A stretch of DNA of 64,000 nucleotides from Sphingopyxis sp. Root154 (GCF_001427105.1 NZ_LMGI01000003.1:1-64000), one strand, 5' to 3'; positions 48,840 to 59,074 are shown, counted from the stretch's first letter. Numbers and translations are program-made. Notes: generated from the sequence alone by a model not told the origin.

Positions 48840-50173
48840 GCGCGGAAACTTTTGGGGTCGATCCCGAGCTTCTGCATCTTGTCGTAGAGCGTCTTTCGCG
48901 GGAGCCCGAGCCGCGCCATCGTTTCGGCGATATTGCCGCGCGTTTGCGCCATCGTGTCGTGGATGATCGTCGCCTCGAACCGGCGCACGCGCTCGGCGAG
49001 CGGGGCGTCGGCGGGCATCGCCGACAGGCCAGGATCGGACGGCAGGTCGAGCACGACGCTATAGGCGAAATTCTTGAGCTCGCGAACATTGCCCGGCCAG
49101 TCATGCTCGACGAGATGGCGGCGGATGCCGTCGTCGATCTGGAACCCGGCCATTCCCATCTTCGCCGCGGCTTCGTCGAGGAAGAAGGCGAAGGTCTGCG
49201 GAATGTCGGAGCGGCGCTCGCGCAAGGGCGGAATGCGCAGCTTCACGACATGCAGCCGGTAATAAAGGTCCTCGCGGAAATCGCCGGTACGCACCGCGTC
49301 CATCAGGTCGGTCTTGGTCGCTGCGACGACGCGCAGGTCGACAGGCTCGGGCGCGCTGGCGCCGATCGGCTGCACCTCGCGCTCCTCTATCACGCGCAGC
49401 AATTTGGCCTGCACCGACGGGTGCATCGTGTCGATCTCGTCGAGGAACAAGGTGCCGCGATGCGCGCTGCGGATCCGTCCGGCCTGACCGAGCTTGCCAC
49501 TGCTCCTGTCGATCAGGTCGCTACCGAACAGCTCGGCCTCCGCCAGTTCCTGCGGCAGCGCCGCGCAGTTCACCGCGACCAATGAGGCCGGGCTCCGCCG
49601 GCTCTGGCGGTGGAGCATATGCGCGACCAGTTCCTTGCCGGTCCCCGTTTCGCCCTCGATCAGCACGTCGATGTCGGCCTGCGCCAGCTGCGCGATCGTC
49701 TCGCGCAGCCGAAGCATCGCGGCGCTTTCGCCGATCAGCGGGCTGTCGATCGCCGCCGCTGCGGCGGTCAGCCGCCGGTTGTCGAGGATCAGCGCGCGGT
49801 GCGCGAGCGCACGGCGCGCGATGCCAACGAGGTGATCGGCGGCGAAGGGCTTGGCGAGGAAGTCGAAGGCGCCGTCGTGAAGCGCGCGCACCGCCATCGC
49901 GACATCGGCGTGGCCAGTGATCAGGATGACGGGGATGTCGGGATCGATCGCATGGATCGCGGCGCGCAGTTCCAGCCCGTCCATCCCCGGCATGCGGATG
50001 TCGGTGACGACGATGCCCGAGAAGCCCGCTTCAACACGCGGCAACACGCTCTGTGCGTCGGGAAATGCCTCGACTGCCAACCCCGCGAGGTCGAGCGTCT
50101 GGACATTCGCTTCGCGCAACGCCGCATCGTCGTCGACGAAGAAGATCGTCTGCTCGCCGGTGAAAAAGCTCAT
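48836..50173 (-). CDS. dctD: DctD-type response regulator, AAA+ domain without GAFTGA
   Basis: 445 aa. Receiver domain with phospho-Asp58 (VVTDIRMPGMDG); AAA+ domain with Walker A GETGTGKE (174-181), Walker B LFLDEID and DWPGNVRELKNF; Fis-type HTH at the C terminus (NIAETMARLGLPRKTLYDKM). Between ELFG and GTLFLDE the loop keeps its 22-residue length but reads SDLIDRSSGKLGQAGRIRSA in place of HEKGAFTGA, so the residues that touch sigma-54 are absent. It may activate or repress with the housekeeping sigma factor. Its start overlaps the dctB stop by 4 nt. Confidence 0.88.
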   Translation of the reverse strand: MSFFTGEQTIFFVDDDAALREANVQTLDLAGLAVEAFPDAQSVLPRVEAGFSGIVVTDIRMPGMDGLELRAAIHAIDPDIPVILITGHADVAMAVRALHDGAFDFLAKPFAADHLVGIARRALAHRALILDNRRLTAAAAAIDSPLIGESAAMLRLRETIAQLAQADIDVLIEGETGTGKELVAHMLHRQSRRSPASLVAVNCAALPQELAEAELFGSDLIDRSSGKLGQAGRIRSAHRGTLFLDEIDTMHPSVQAKLLRVIEEREVQPIGASAPEPVDLRVVAATKTDLMDAVRTGDFREDLYYRLHVVKLRIPPLRERRSDIPQTFAFFLDEAAAKMGMAGFQIDDGIRRHLVEHDWPGNVRELKNFAYSVVLDLPSDPGLSAMPADAPLAERVRRFEATIIHDTMAQTRGNIAETMARLGLPRKTLYDKMQKLGIDPKSFRA

Positions 50174-51966
50174 GCCGGCCTCAACGTCAGGCGGAACCCC
50201 GCGCCGCCAAGCGGGGAGGGGATCAGGGTCAGCGTGCCGCCGAATTCGGCCATGATATCGCTCGCGATCGCGAGGCCCAGGCCGAGCCCATCGGGACGCC
50301 CGGTGACGAAAGGGGTGAAGAGTTGCGGCAGCAGCTCGGCGGCAACGCCGGGGCCGTTGTCACAGACGTCGATATGAACCGGGTCGCTGCCGTGCGTGCG
50401 AAGCGCGATGCGCGCATCTTTTACGCCATGCACCGCCTCGACCGCATTTTGCAGCAGGTTGACGAGCACCTGTTCGAGCCGGACGCGGTCGGCGTGTACC
50501 GACGCAGCGGGATTTTCGATTTCGACGTCGAGCGCGATTCCCGGCACGCGTAGCCGATCGCCGATCAGGAGCAGCGTCCCGTCGACCGCCGATTGCACCG
50601 CGATGGGGCCCAACGGGGTGGGCTTTCGGCGCGCGAAATTGCGCAGTTCGTTGGTGATCGCGCCGACGCGTGCGGTCAGTTCGACGATCGTGCCCAAGTT
50701 GTCGCGCGCCTTGTCGGGCTGCGCGCGCTCGAGGTATCGCAGGCTGTTCTCGGCAAAGGTACGGATCGCGGCGATCGGCTGGTTGATCTCGTGCGCGACG
50801 CCCGCGGTGATCTGACCGATCGACCCCAGCCGGCTCGCCTGCGCCAGCTCCTCGCGCGCGGCGCGATAGCGGCGGTCGGTTTCGGTCTGCCGTTCGGACG
50901 CGAGGCGCAGTTCGTCGTTCGCGGTACGCAGATCGCGCGTGCGTGCGGCAACTTCGCGTTCGAGCGCTTGGTGCGCCGCCTGGCGCAGCGTTTGCCGCTC
51001 GACGACGCGGAGCAGCGTGATAATCGCCGCGCCGACAAGGATCAGCAGGACGAGGAACGCGACGCGCGCGGTCGCATTGGCGCTGGCGCGCGCAGGCTCG
51101 GCAGGCTGGAGCAGGCGGAGCGTCCCGCCGGGGAAGGAGACGCGCTCGTCGGCTTCGCGGAACAGGTCCGCGCCGACGCGGATGCCGTCCCCGACGCGGT
51201 TGACGGGCAAGGGATCGAGCCGCGCCTCGCCATAACTGCGCGTCGCGCGAAGTCGCTGCTGTGTCTCGGCCGTGATCGGGGCGAAGGAGCGGAACCGCCA
51301 GCGCGGTTCGCTGCTCATCACGACAATCCCCGCCGCGTCGGTAACGAGCGTCGCCGCAGCGGAATCGGCCCAGCGGGTTTCGAGCTTGTCGAACTCGACC
51401 TTGAGCACGATCACGCCGAGCTGGCGCCCGCCGACATCGACGCGGCGGGCAAGGTAGAGGCCGGGACGTCCGCTGACCGTGCCCAGCGCGAACAGCTCAG
51501 CCTCGCTGCTGCGCATCGCGCCCTGAAAATAGGGGCGGAAGCGGTAATTCTCGCCGACGAAGCTCGTCGGCGCGCGCCAGTTGCTTGCCGCAATCGTCAT
51601 TCCGTCGGCGTCGATCACATAGATCACCGTGGCGTCGGTGCGCGCCGCGAGCTGCTCGAGCTCGCGATCGAGTCGGCGCGATGCGGCATCGCTCTTGTCG
51701 GCCAGCGCGGCGCGGACGTCGGGGAATTCGGTGAGCACGCGCGGCAGCAGCCGAAATTTCTGGAGCTCGCTTTCGAGCAGGCTTGCATGCGCGCGTGCGT
51801 TCTGTCGCGCCTCGACGTCGGCCTGTGCACCGGCACGACCCGCGGCCCATTGCGCAAGGCCAAACCCCGCGACGAGCAGGATCGCCAGCCCCGCCACTAC
51901 CGCGACGAACAGGCGCCGGCGGTTGGCGTGGGGACCGATCGGGGACGAATCGCTCTGCAAGGGCAT
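50170..51966 (-). CDS. dctB: DctB-type sensor histidine kinase
   Basis: 598 aa from ATG 51966; the open frame runs much farther upstream but only as the antisense of dctA. TM1 at about 19-41, a periplasmic double-PAS-like sensor to about 300 (IYVIDADGMTIAASNWRAPT), TM2 near 310-330, a coiled coil, then H-box GVAHEINQPIAAIRTFAEN, N-box LVNLLQNAVEA, and G-boxes DNGPGV and GLGLGLAIA. Such kinases sense C4-dicarboxylates or acidic amino acids in the periplasm and phosphorylate DctD. Divergent from dctA. Confidence 0.9.
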   Translation of the reverse strand: MPLQSDSSPIGPHANRRRLFVAVVAGLAILLVAGFGLAQWAAGRAGAQADVEARQNARAHASLLESELQKFRLLPRVLTEFPDVRAALADKSDAASRRLDRELEQLAARTDATVIYVIDADGMTIAASNWRAPTSFVGENYRFRPYFQGAMRSSEAELFALGTVSGRPGLYLARRVDVGGRQLGVIVLKVEFDKLETRWADSAAATLVTDAAGIVVMSSEPRWRFRSFAPITAETQQRLRATRSYGEARLDPLPVNRVGDGIRVGADLFREADERVSFPGGTLRLLQPAEPARASANATARVAFLVLLILVGAAIITLLRVVERQTLRQAAHQALEREVAARTRDLRTANDELRLASERQTETDRRYRAAREELAQASRLGSIGQITAGVAHEINQPIAAIRTFAENSLRYLERAQPDKARDNLGTIVELTARVGAITNELRNFARRKPTPLGPIAVQSAVDGTLLLIGDRLRVPGIALDVEIENPAASVHADRVRLEQVLVNLLQNAVEAVHGVKDARIALRTHGSDPVHIDVCDNGPGVAAELLPQLFTPFVTGRPDGLGLGLAIASDIMAEFGGTLTLIPSPLGGAGFRLTLRPA

Positions 51967-51978
51967 GTGTGGATTATT

Positions 51979-52052
51979 GCACAAATGTTTGGAAGCGTAT
52001 GCGGTATTTCGCACAAACCTGACGTCGCCGGGCACAATTTGAACGCTATAAT
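51979..52052. promoter_or_regulatory. Phased GCACAAA repeats and -10 element before dctA
   Basis: GCACAAA occurs at 51979-51985 and 52011-52017, and GCACAAT at 52032-52038, all in the same direction and 32 and 21 bp apart, close to three and two helical turns. A TATAAT box follows at 52047-52052. No convincing -24/-12 element for sigma-54 was found in 51967-52185. The repeats are candidate DctD sites controlling dctA, dctBD or both. Confidence 0.45.
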
Positions 52053-52185
52053 ATAATAATAACAATAGTTTGTATGAGTTTTTAGCGTCGTTTGACGACG
52101 ATTCCATCCTGCCCCTATTTTGAGACAACGGCCGGGAAACACCCCGGTCCGCGTCGAGCCGGACGCAAAATATGGGGAGAGGCTG

Positions 52186-53532
52186 GTGGCAGCCACTATC
52201 GACATGAATGCGGCGCACGTGCCGGCCAAGACCGGGCCGTGGTGGTCGCATCTCTATGTGCAGGTGCTCGCGGCGATCGCCGGCGGCATCCTGCTCGGCC
52301 ATTTCTGGCCGGAAGTCGGCATCCAGCTCCAGCCGCTCGGCAAGGGCTTCATCGACCTCGTCAAGATGATCATCGCGCCAGTGATCTTCCTGACCGTTTC
52401 GACCGGCATCGCATCGGTCGGCAGCGGCAGGACGCTCGGCCGCCTCACGGCAAAGACCTTCGCCTATTTCCTCTTCTTCTCGACCCTCGCGCTGATCATC
52501 GGGCTCATCGTTGCCAATGTGGTCCAGCCGGGCGCGGGGATGAACATCGACCCGAGCACCCTTGATCCGAACGCCGTTGCCAAGATCGCCGAATATGATG
52601 CGAAGGCGCACGACACCTCGCTCGTCGGCTTCCTGCTCGCGATCATTCCGACGACCTTCGTTTCGGCGCTGACCTCGGGTTCGATCCTGCAGGCGCTGTT
52701 CGCGGCGATCCTGTTCGGCATCGCGTTGTCGCACACTGGTGCCGCCGGCGCGCAGGTGCTCGGCATGCTCGAAAAGCTTTCGAGTGTCTTTTTCTATCTG
52801 GTCGGTATGCTGATGCGCTTCGCACCGATCGGCGCGTTCGGCGCGATGGCGTTCACCATCGGCGAATATGGCGTTGAATCGCTCGTCAATCTCGGCGCGC
52901 TGATCGCGACTTTCTATCTGACCTCGATCCTGTTCGTGGTGGTCGTCCTCGGCGGAATGGCGCGGCTCTGCGGCTTTTCGATCTTCCGCCTGATCGCCTA
53001 CCTCAAGGCCGAACTGCTGCTCGTGCTCGGCACTTCGTCGTCCGAAGCCGCGCTGCCCAGCCTGATGGAAAAGCTCGAGAAGGCGGGTTGTGCCAAATCC
53101 GTCGTCGGCATGGTCGTGCCAACCGGTTACAGCTTCAACCTCGACGGCACCAACATCTATATGACGCTCGCGGCGCTGTTCGTCGCGCAGGCAACGGGTA
53201 TCGACCTCAGCCTCGGCGACCAGGTCGCGCTGCTGCTCGTCGCGATGGTCAGCTCGAAGGGCGCGGCGGGGGTCACCGGCGCGGGCTTCATCACGCTCGC
53301 CGCGACGCTGACCGCGGTCCCGACCGTTCCCGTCGCAGGGCTCGCGCTGATCCTCGGCATCGACCGCTTCATGAGCGAGTGTCGCGCGCTCACCAACTTC
53401 ATCGGCAACGCACTCGCCGCGATCGTCGTCGCGATGTGGGAAAATGCGCTCGACCGCGATGCGCTCAATCGCGCGCTCAGCGGTGAGTCTGCACCACTCG
53501 CGGCGGCACCGGTCGAAACCGACAGCGACTGA
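52186..53532 (+). CDS. dctA: Dicarboxylate/amino-acid:cation symporter (DctA family)
   Basis: 448 aa from the GTG at 52186, preceded by GGGGAGAGG; ATG 52204 is an alternative. Eight membrane helices and two hairpins are expected. [11 protein letters not shown] (first hairpin tip), [15 protein letters not shown] and [13 protein letters not shown] (second hairpin) are the substrate and sodium sites. The family carries succinate, fumarate, malate, aspartate or glutamate. In a D-Glu/peptide locus, an acidic amino acid may be the relevant substrate. The DctBD system is encoded divergently and probably controls it. Confidence 0.92.
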   Translation: MAATIDMNAAHVPAKTGPWWSHLYVQVLAAIAGGILLGHFWPEVGIQLQPLGKGFIDLVKMIIAPVIFLTVSTGIASVGSGRTLGRLTAKTFAYFLFFSTLALIIGLIVANVVQPGAGMNIDPSTLDPNAVAKIAEYDAKAHDTSLVGFLLAIIPTTFVSALTSGSILQALFAAILFGIALSHTGAAGAQVLGMLEKLSSVFFYLVGMLMRFAPIGAFGAMAFTIGEYGVESLVNLGALIATFYLTSILFVVVVLGGMARLCGFSIFRLIAYLKAELLLVLGTSSSEAALPSLMEKLEKAGCAKSVVGMVVPTGYSFNLDGTNIYMTLAALFVAQATGIDLSLGDQVALLLVAMVSSKGAAGVTGAGFITLAATLTAVPTVPVAGLALILGIDRFMSECRALTNFIGNALAAIVVAMWENALDRDALNRALSGESAPLAAAPVETDSD

Positions 53533-53580
53533 GATCAACAAGACACGGAAATTCAAACAATAAAATTGGGGAGAATGATG

Positions 53581-56500
53581 ATGAGGCGCAGTTTTGGAAC
53601 AATGCTGCTGGCGAGCACGGCGATCTGCCTTCTCGCGAGCGCACCCGCACAGGCCCAGACGGCCGAAGCCGATCCGGCAGCCCAGGCCTCCGATGCCGAC
53701 GAGCCGCAGCCGGATGGTGAAACCGCCGCCGATATCGTCGTCGTCGGTACGCGCATCGAAGGCGCGCGCGTTACCGAGGCGCTCCCCGTCGTTGTCGTCA
53801 ATCAGGACAAGCTCGACGCGATCGGCGCGGTCAGCGGCGACGAATTGATCCGCAATATCCCTCAAATGGGCGATGTCAGCTTCAACCCCGGCAACAATGC
53901 GCAGACCAGCAACGCCGCGCGCGGCGACGTCGGTTCGGTCAATCTCCGCTCGCTAGGGGTTGGCAACACGCTGGTGCTGCTCAACGGCCGCCGCATCGTC
54001 ACCCACCCTGCGAGCCAGGGGCTGTCTGACACCGGCACGGTGCCCGTGCTCAGCTATAACTCGAACGCGATCCCGACGACGGGGCTGCAGCGGCTCGAAG
54101 TGCTCCTCGACGGCGCGGCGGCGCTCTATGGCTCGGACGCCGTCGCGGGCGTCGTCAACACGGTGCTCAAGGACAATTACGACGGCCTCCGGATGCAGGC
54201 GCAATACGGCGGCGCCGAAGGCACGCACCTGCGCGAATTCCAGGGGAATATCCTCGCGGGCAAGAGCTTCGACCGCGGCAATATCACGCTGTCGTTCGAA
54301 TATACCGACCGCTCGGCGCTGCGCGCAGAGGATCAGGACTTCACGGCGTCGGCCAACCTTCGTCCGCTGTTCGCTGACTATCCCGAGTTTGCCGGCTCTC
54401 AGACCCCCGACGCGCGCGCGACGCGCGGCGCATGGCCTGCGCTGCAGGTTCCCGTCACCGGTGGCCGCCCGCGCCGCGGCACGACGAACCTGACCACCGC
54501 AGCCGGCGCATTCACGGTTCGCCCGACACGCCTCGGCGGATGTTCGCAGGCGCTGACCGCCGACCTCTGCCTCGTGAACACCGCGCTCGCGACCAACAAT
54601 GCCTTTCGCGACCTACGCTACGACACAGCGGTCGGAACGACCGTGATGCCGAGCGTTAAGCGCTACAACGCCTTCATCAACGGTCATTACGACCTGACCG
54701 ACGACCTCACCCTGTTTGGCGAGTTCGGTTATTACCGCTCGAACACGACGCGTATCCAGCCGCCGGTGATCAACCTCAACCAGATCTGGATTCCGGCGTC
54801 GAACTATTACAATCCGTTCGGCGCGACGACGATCAATGGCCAGCCCAATCCCAATCGCATTGCGAACCTGACCAACGTGCCCGCCGCGGGCCTGCCTGTG
54901 CTGCTCACCACCTATCGCTTCGTCGATACCGGGCCGCAGGCGGTGAAAGTCTCCGGCGAACAACTGCGCGGCCTGATCGGCGTCCGCGGCGAGGTCGCCG
55001 GCTTCAAATGGGACAGCGCCTTCGTCTATTCCGAAGCGTCGGCGGTCGACAGCAGTCTTGCGGTGCGCAGCTCGGCGCTCCAGCAGAGCCTCGCGCTTGC
55101 GACTCCCGACGCCTACAACCCGTTCAATGGCGGCTGCATCGACAGCCTGAGCTCGGGCGATTGCACCCCCAGCTCACAGGCGGCGATCGACGCGATCACC
55201 TTCCAGCTTCGGCGCCGGTCGAAAACCACGCTGACGATGGGCGATTTCCGCGCCTCGCGCTCCGACCTGTTCGCCTTGCCCGGCGGCGATGTCGGCATGG
55301 CGTTCGGCGTCGAAGTGCGGCGCGAGACGCAGCGCGACGATCGCGATTCGGCGGTCGACGGGTCGAGCCCCTTTGTCGATGCGGTCAGCGGCGCGGTGAC
55401 GATCAGCGATGCCGCCGCGGTCAGCGACAATCCCGACACCTACGGCAAAAGGACGGTTTCCGCCGCCTATGCTGAACTGGCAGTGCCCTTGGTGTCGGAG
55501 GAGATGAACATCCCGCTCGTTCGGCGCTTCGACGTGCAGCTTGCGGGCCGCTATGAACATTATAGCGATTTCGGCAGCGTTGCCCGCCCGAAGATCGCGG
55601 CAGCGTGGGACGTCGTTGATGGCATCCGTTTCCGCGGTTCCTTTTCGCAGGGTTTCCGCGCCCCGAACCTCGAGCAGGTCAACGCCGTCGAATATGCACG
55701 CCTTGCGACCAGCCAGGATTTCCTCCGCTGCGAGGTTGACCTGCGCGCTGGCCGAATCCCCAACTTCACCGCGTGCGGCAACAATGTCGGCTATTCGCGC
55801 CGCGTTTCGGGCAATCCCGATCTCAAGCCAGAGAAGAGCACCAACTATAACCTCGGCGCGGTGTTCGAGCCGACCTTCATTCCGGCCGATCTCGGCCGCG
55901 TGACCTTCACCGTCGACTATTGGTCGATCAAGCAAAAGGGCATTGTCGGCATCCTTGGCAATGATACCGCCGTCGCGCTCGACTATCTGCTGCGCCTCCA
56001 GGGATCGTCGAACCCCAACGTCATCCGCGCTGCACCGGACGCCGACGATATCGCCGAGTTCGCGGGGACCGGCATCGCGCCGGTGGGCGCGATCACGACG
56101 GTGCGCGACCAGTTCATCAACCTGCAGCCGCAAACCGTCCGCGGGCTCGATTTCGCCTTTTACTGGCAGTCGCCGAAGACCGATGTCGGCAAGTTCGATT
56201 TCTCGGTCAACGCGACGCGGCTGCTCAAATTCTCGCGCGCGCCGGGCGATGCCGTCGACCAGCTCGTCGCCGCGCGCGCCGATGGCGACATCAACGCCGC
56301 GACGCCGCTGCCCGAGACCCAGAATCTGATCGAGGCGAACGGCCGCCCGAAATGGCGCGGCACCGCATCGCTCACATGGTCGCTCGGGCAGTTCCAGGTC
56401 GGCGCCTTCGCGCGTTACACCGGCGCGGTCGATGAAACCGCGTTCGTCGACGCCGATGGCAACCCGTGGCGCGTCAAATCGCAGGTCACCGGCAATCTCT

Positions 56501-56673
56501 ATGCACAGGTGCGCGTCAAGGACGCCGGCGGCCTCGGCGGCGACATGCGCTGGCGCGTCGGGGTGCGCAACATCACGAACGAAAAGCCGCCGCTTTCGTC
56601 CGAGGGCTATCTGGGGTCGCTCTACAGCCCCTATGGCCGCTACTGGTACACCTCGGTCACCACGGAGTTCTGA
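53581..56673 (+). CDS. Large TonB-dependent receptor
   Basis: 1030 aa. Three ATGs stand in a row (53575, 53578, 53581); the third is 7 nt from GGGGAG and is chosen. Signal peptide ends at APAQAQ. DIVVVGTRIEGARVTEALPV precedes the plug; VNLRSLGVGNTLVLLNGRR and LLDGAAALYGSDAVAGVVN are typical of the long receptors (900-1050 aa) used by sphingomonads and xanthomonads for peptides, glycans and aromatics. The barrel ends in TTEF. One base separates its stop from the SGNH hydrolase ATG, so the two are partners. Downstream of dctA by 48 nt. Confidence 0.9.
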   Translation: MRRSFGTMLLASTAICLLASAPAQAQTAEADPAAQASDADEPQPDGETAADIVVVGTRIEGARVTEALPVVVVNQDKLDAIGAVSGDELIRNIPQMGDVSFNPGNNAQTSNAARGDVGSVNLRSLGVGNTLVLLNGRRIVTHPASQGLSDTGTVPVLSYNSNAIPTTGLQRLEVLLDGAAALYGSDAVAGVVNTVLKDNYDGLRMQAQYGGAEGTHLREFQGNILAGKSFDRGNITLSFEYTDRSALRAEDQDFTASANLRPLFADYPEFAGSQTPDARATRGAWPALQVPVTGGRPRRGTTNLTTAAGAFTVRPTRLGGCSQALTADLCLVNTALATNNAFRDLRYDTAVGTTVMPSVKRYNAFINGHYDLTDDLTLFGEFGYYRSNTTRIQPPVINLNQIWIPASNYYNPFGATTINGQPNPNRIANLTNVPAAGLPVLLTTYRFVDTGPQAVKVSGEQLRGLIGVRGEVAGFKWDSAFVYSEASAVDSSLAVRSSALQQSLALATPDAYNPFNGGCIDSLSSGDCTPSSQAAIDAITFQLRRRSKTTLTMGDFRASRSDLFALPGGDVGMAFGVEVRRETQRDDRDSAVDGSSPFVDAVSGAVTISDAAAVSDNPDTYGKRTVSAAYAELAVPLVSEEMNIPLVRRFDVQLAGRYEHYSDFGSVARPKIAAAWDVVDGIRFRGSFSQGFRAPNLEQVNAVEYARLATSQDFLRCEVDLRAGRIPNFTACGNNVGYSRRVSGNPDLKPEKSTNYNLGAVFEPTFIPADLGRVTFTVDYWSIKQKGIVGILGNDTAVALDYLLRLQGSSNPNVIRAAPDADDIAEFAGTGIAPVGAITTVRDQFINLQPQTVRGLDFAFYWQSPKTDVGKFDFSVNATRLLKFSRAPGDAVDQLVAARADGDINAATPLPETQNLIEANGRPKWRGTASLTWSLGQFQVGAFARYTGAVDETAFVDADGNPWRVKSQVTGNLYAQVRVKDAGGLGGDMRWRVGVRNITNEKPPLSSEGYLGSLYSPYGRYWYTSVTTEF

Positions 56674-56674
56674 T

Positions 56675-57604
56675 ATGAAATACGGGCACGGCATCTGGTT
56701 TGTGATCGGCGCTGCCGCGCTCGCCGTCGCGCCGGCGGCAATGGCAAAGGAGAGCGCGCCCGCGCCGACCGCCGCCGGCGCGACTCCCTCGGCTCCGGTA
56801 AAGGCGGCACCGAAGACGATCCTGTTCATCGGCAACAGCTTTACGCAAGGCGCGCATTCGGCCGCCCGCAACTGGCGCGCGGGGTCGGTCACCGATCTCA
56901 ACAATGCGGGCTATGGCGGCGTGCCCGCGCTGTTCAAGCTGTTCGCCGAGCAGGCGGGGCTCGACTACCGCGTCAGCCTCGAAACGCAGGGCGGCAAGTC
57001 GCTGGGCTTCCACTATGACGAGCGGCGTCAGCTTTTCGACCGGTCGTGGGACATCGTCGTGCTGCAGGAATTCAGCACGCTCGACCGCGCCAAGCCCGGC
57101 GATCCCGCGGACTATATGCGCAACGTCGACCGGCTTGCCGCGCTGTTCAAGGCGCGCAATCCTGCCGTCGACATCCGTCTTTCCGCAAACTGGTCGCGCG
57201 CCGACCAGATCTACAAATCCGGGGGGCATTGGTATGGAAAGCCCGTAACGGCGATGGCCAATGACCTCCGCGCCGCGGCCGACCGCGCACGATCCGCCAC
57301 CCCGTCCGTGGCGGGTATCGTGCCGGTCGGCCAGGCCTGGAACCGAGCGATGACGGAAGGGGTCGCCGATCCCAATCCCTATGACGGGGTCGGCTATGGC
57401 CAGCTCGATCTCTGGGCGTACGATCATTATCACGCCAGCGTCGCGGGCTATTATCTCTCGGCGCTCGTGACCTTCGGCGCGATCACGGGCATCGATCCGA
57501 CAACGCTCGGTGCCAAGGAAAAGGGGGCCGACGAACTGGGGCTCTCGGACGCACAGGCGGCGGCGCTGCAACGCGTCGCGCGCGATACGCTCGCGAGCGG
57601 ATAA
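56675..57604 (+). CDS. Secreted SGNH/GDSL-type hydrolase-like protein
   Basis: 309 aa, signal peptide MKYGHGIWFVIGAAALAVAP with cleavage near AMAKE and a Pro/Ala linker. ILFIGNSFTQGA (50-60) holds the block I Ser55 in a GNS variant of GDS; VVLQEFST corresponds to block III region, and YDHYHASVAG supplies Asp and His of the catalytic dyad. The family removes acyl or ester groups in the periplasm or on the cell surface. As the partner of the large TonB receptor it should process the ligand before or after uptake. Confidence 0.8.
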   Translation: MKYGHGIWFVIGAAALAVAPAAMAKESAPAPTAAGATPSAPVKAAPKTILFIGNSFTQGAHSAARNWRAGSVTDLNNAGYGGVPALFKLFAEQAGLDYRVSLETQGGKSLGFHYDERRQLFDRSWDIVVLQEFSTLDRAKPGDPADYMRNVDRLAALFKARNPAVDIRLSANWSRADQIYKSGGHWYGKPVTAMANDLRAAADRARSATPSVAGIVPVGQAWNRAMTEGVADPNPYDGVGYGQLDLWAYDHYHASVAGYYLSALVTFGAITGIDPTTLGAKEKGADELGLSDAQAAALQRVARDTLASG

Positions 57605-57729
57605 TTGGCCTGCGGGAAAAAAGTGAGCCGGACAGAGATGCTCGGCTGACTGCCACGCTACGCATCTCTTGCCTCTTGGCATTTTATGCTACGCAGGGCC
57701 GAGCATGCCAGAAGCGACCGGAGACCCCG

Positions 57730-58953
57730 ATGCCGACGCGCCCTTTCGACTTTCCCAACGCCGCCGGCGACCGCCTGTCGGGCCGGCTCGAACTGCCCGT
57801 CGGATCGACCAGGGCGTGGGCATTGATCGCCCACTGCTTCACCTGCGGGAAGGACAACAAGGCCGCGGTGCGGATTTCGCGGCGTCTGGCCGGGGCGGGC
57901 ATCGGCGTGCTGCGGTTCGATTTCACCGGGCTTGGCGCCAGCGAAGGCGATTTCGGATCGTCGGGTTTCAGCCATAATGTCAAGGATCTGGTCGCCGCTG
58001 CCGAAGCGATGACCGCCGCGGGAATGCCTCCGATGCTGCTCGTCGGGCATAGCCTCGGCGGTGCGGCCGCGCTGGCCGCGGCGGGATCGCTGCCCGGAAT
58101 CCACGCCGTCGCGACGATTGCGGCGCCGTTCGACGTCGAACATGCGCTCCACCAGTTCGACCCCGAAGGATTGGAGAAGATCGAGCACGAAGGAAGCGGC
58201 GTCGTGGCGATTGGCAACCGGCCCTTCACCGTCCGCAAGGAGTTCGTTAAAAATCTGCGCGAGCAGGATCAGGGCGCGCGCGTTGCCGCGCTGAAACGGC
58301 CCTTGCTGCTCCTCCATTCGCCGATCGATCAGGTGGTCGGGATCGAGAATGTCACCAGCCTCTATCTCGCGGCCAAGCATCCCAAGAGCTTCGTCTCGCT
58401 CGACGGCGCCGATCATCTGCTCAGCAATGCGCGCGACGCCGATTTCGCCGCCGACATGATCGCGGCCTGGGCCGGACGCTACCTGCCCGCGATGCCGCCG
58501 ACCGCCGCCAGCCCGTTCGATGCCGAGGCTGAGGAAACGCGGCTAGGCAAATTCCAGCTCGCGATGCGGGCGGGGAAGGCGGCCTTCATCGCCGATGAGC
58601 CCGAGAGCGCCGGCGGTCTGGGGTCGGGCCCGACGCCCTTCAACCTGCTCTCCGCCGCGCTCGCCGCTTGTACGACGATGACGCTGCGCCTCTATGCCGA
58701 GCGCAAGGGATGGCCGGTCGAGCGGATCCGTACCGGCGTGACGCACCGGAAGGACAAGGGCGCCGAGAAACCCGATGTCTTCAGTCGCCGCGTCGAGATC
58801 GAGGGCGCGATTGACGAAGCGCAGCATGCCGAACTCCTTGGCGTGGCCGATCGCTGCCCCGTGCACCGTACGCTGGAGACCGGATCGCGCTTCGAGGCGA
58901 CCGAAGCGGGATGGGCCGATGCCGGCCCGGCCGGAGGGCAAGCGCCCGCTTAG
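57730..58953 (+). CDS. Alpha/beta hydrolase-OsmC fusion protein
   Basis: 407 aa from ATG 57730, with GGAG upstream. Residues 1-255 form an alpha/beta hydrolase (IAHCFTCGKDNKAA, LLVGHSLGG nucleophile elbow, HSPIDQVVG, GADHLL), and 265-400 an OsmC-like domain with the two peroxidatic cysteines in ALAACTTMTL and VADRCPVHRTL. Such fusions are widespread in proteobacteria and linked to organic hydroperoxide or oxidised-lipid removal; the hydrolase may release the peroxidised acyl group. Both parts look active. It is not obviously part of the peptide locus. Confidence 0.9.
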   Translation: MPTRPFDFPNAAGDRLSGRLELPVGSTRAWALIAHCFTCGKDNKAAVRISRRLAGAGIGVLRFDFTGLGASEGDFGSSGFSHNVKDLVAAAEAMTAAGMPPMLLVGHSLGGAAALAAAGSLPGIHAVATIAAPFDVEHALHQFDPEGLEKIEHEGSGVVAIGNRPFTVRKEFVKNLREQDQGARVAALKRPLLLLHSPIDQVVGIENVTSLYLAAKHPKSFVSLDGADHLLSNARDADFAADMIAAWAGRYLPAMPPTAASPFDAEAEETRLGKFQLAMRAGKAAFIADEPESAGGLGSGPTPFNLLSAALAACTTMTLRLYAERKGWPVERIRTGVTHRKDKGAEKPDVFSRRVEIEGAIDEAQHAELLGVADRCPVHRTLETGSRFEATEAGWADAGPAGGQAPA

Positions 58954-59074
58954 TACAGGGCGACGGCGGAACGAACTGCCGCGCCAAGCGTCCAATAGGC
59001 GCGCGTTTCTGATGGAGGCGGGCGTCCTCGACTATTGCGGTCGCAGGACATTTGCGATCAGGCCGGAGGATTGG

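Noticed and set aside
51967..52185. Sigma-54 (-24/-12) promoter in front of dctA
   Set aside because: Searched because of the DctD-type regulator; no GG-N10-GC element with acceptable flanks was found on the plus strand.
51967..53865. Upstream continuation of the dctB frame for more than 600 codons
   Set aside because: It runs antisense through the whole dctA gene; the membrane helix and family length place the dctB start at 51966.
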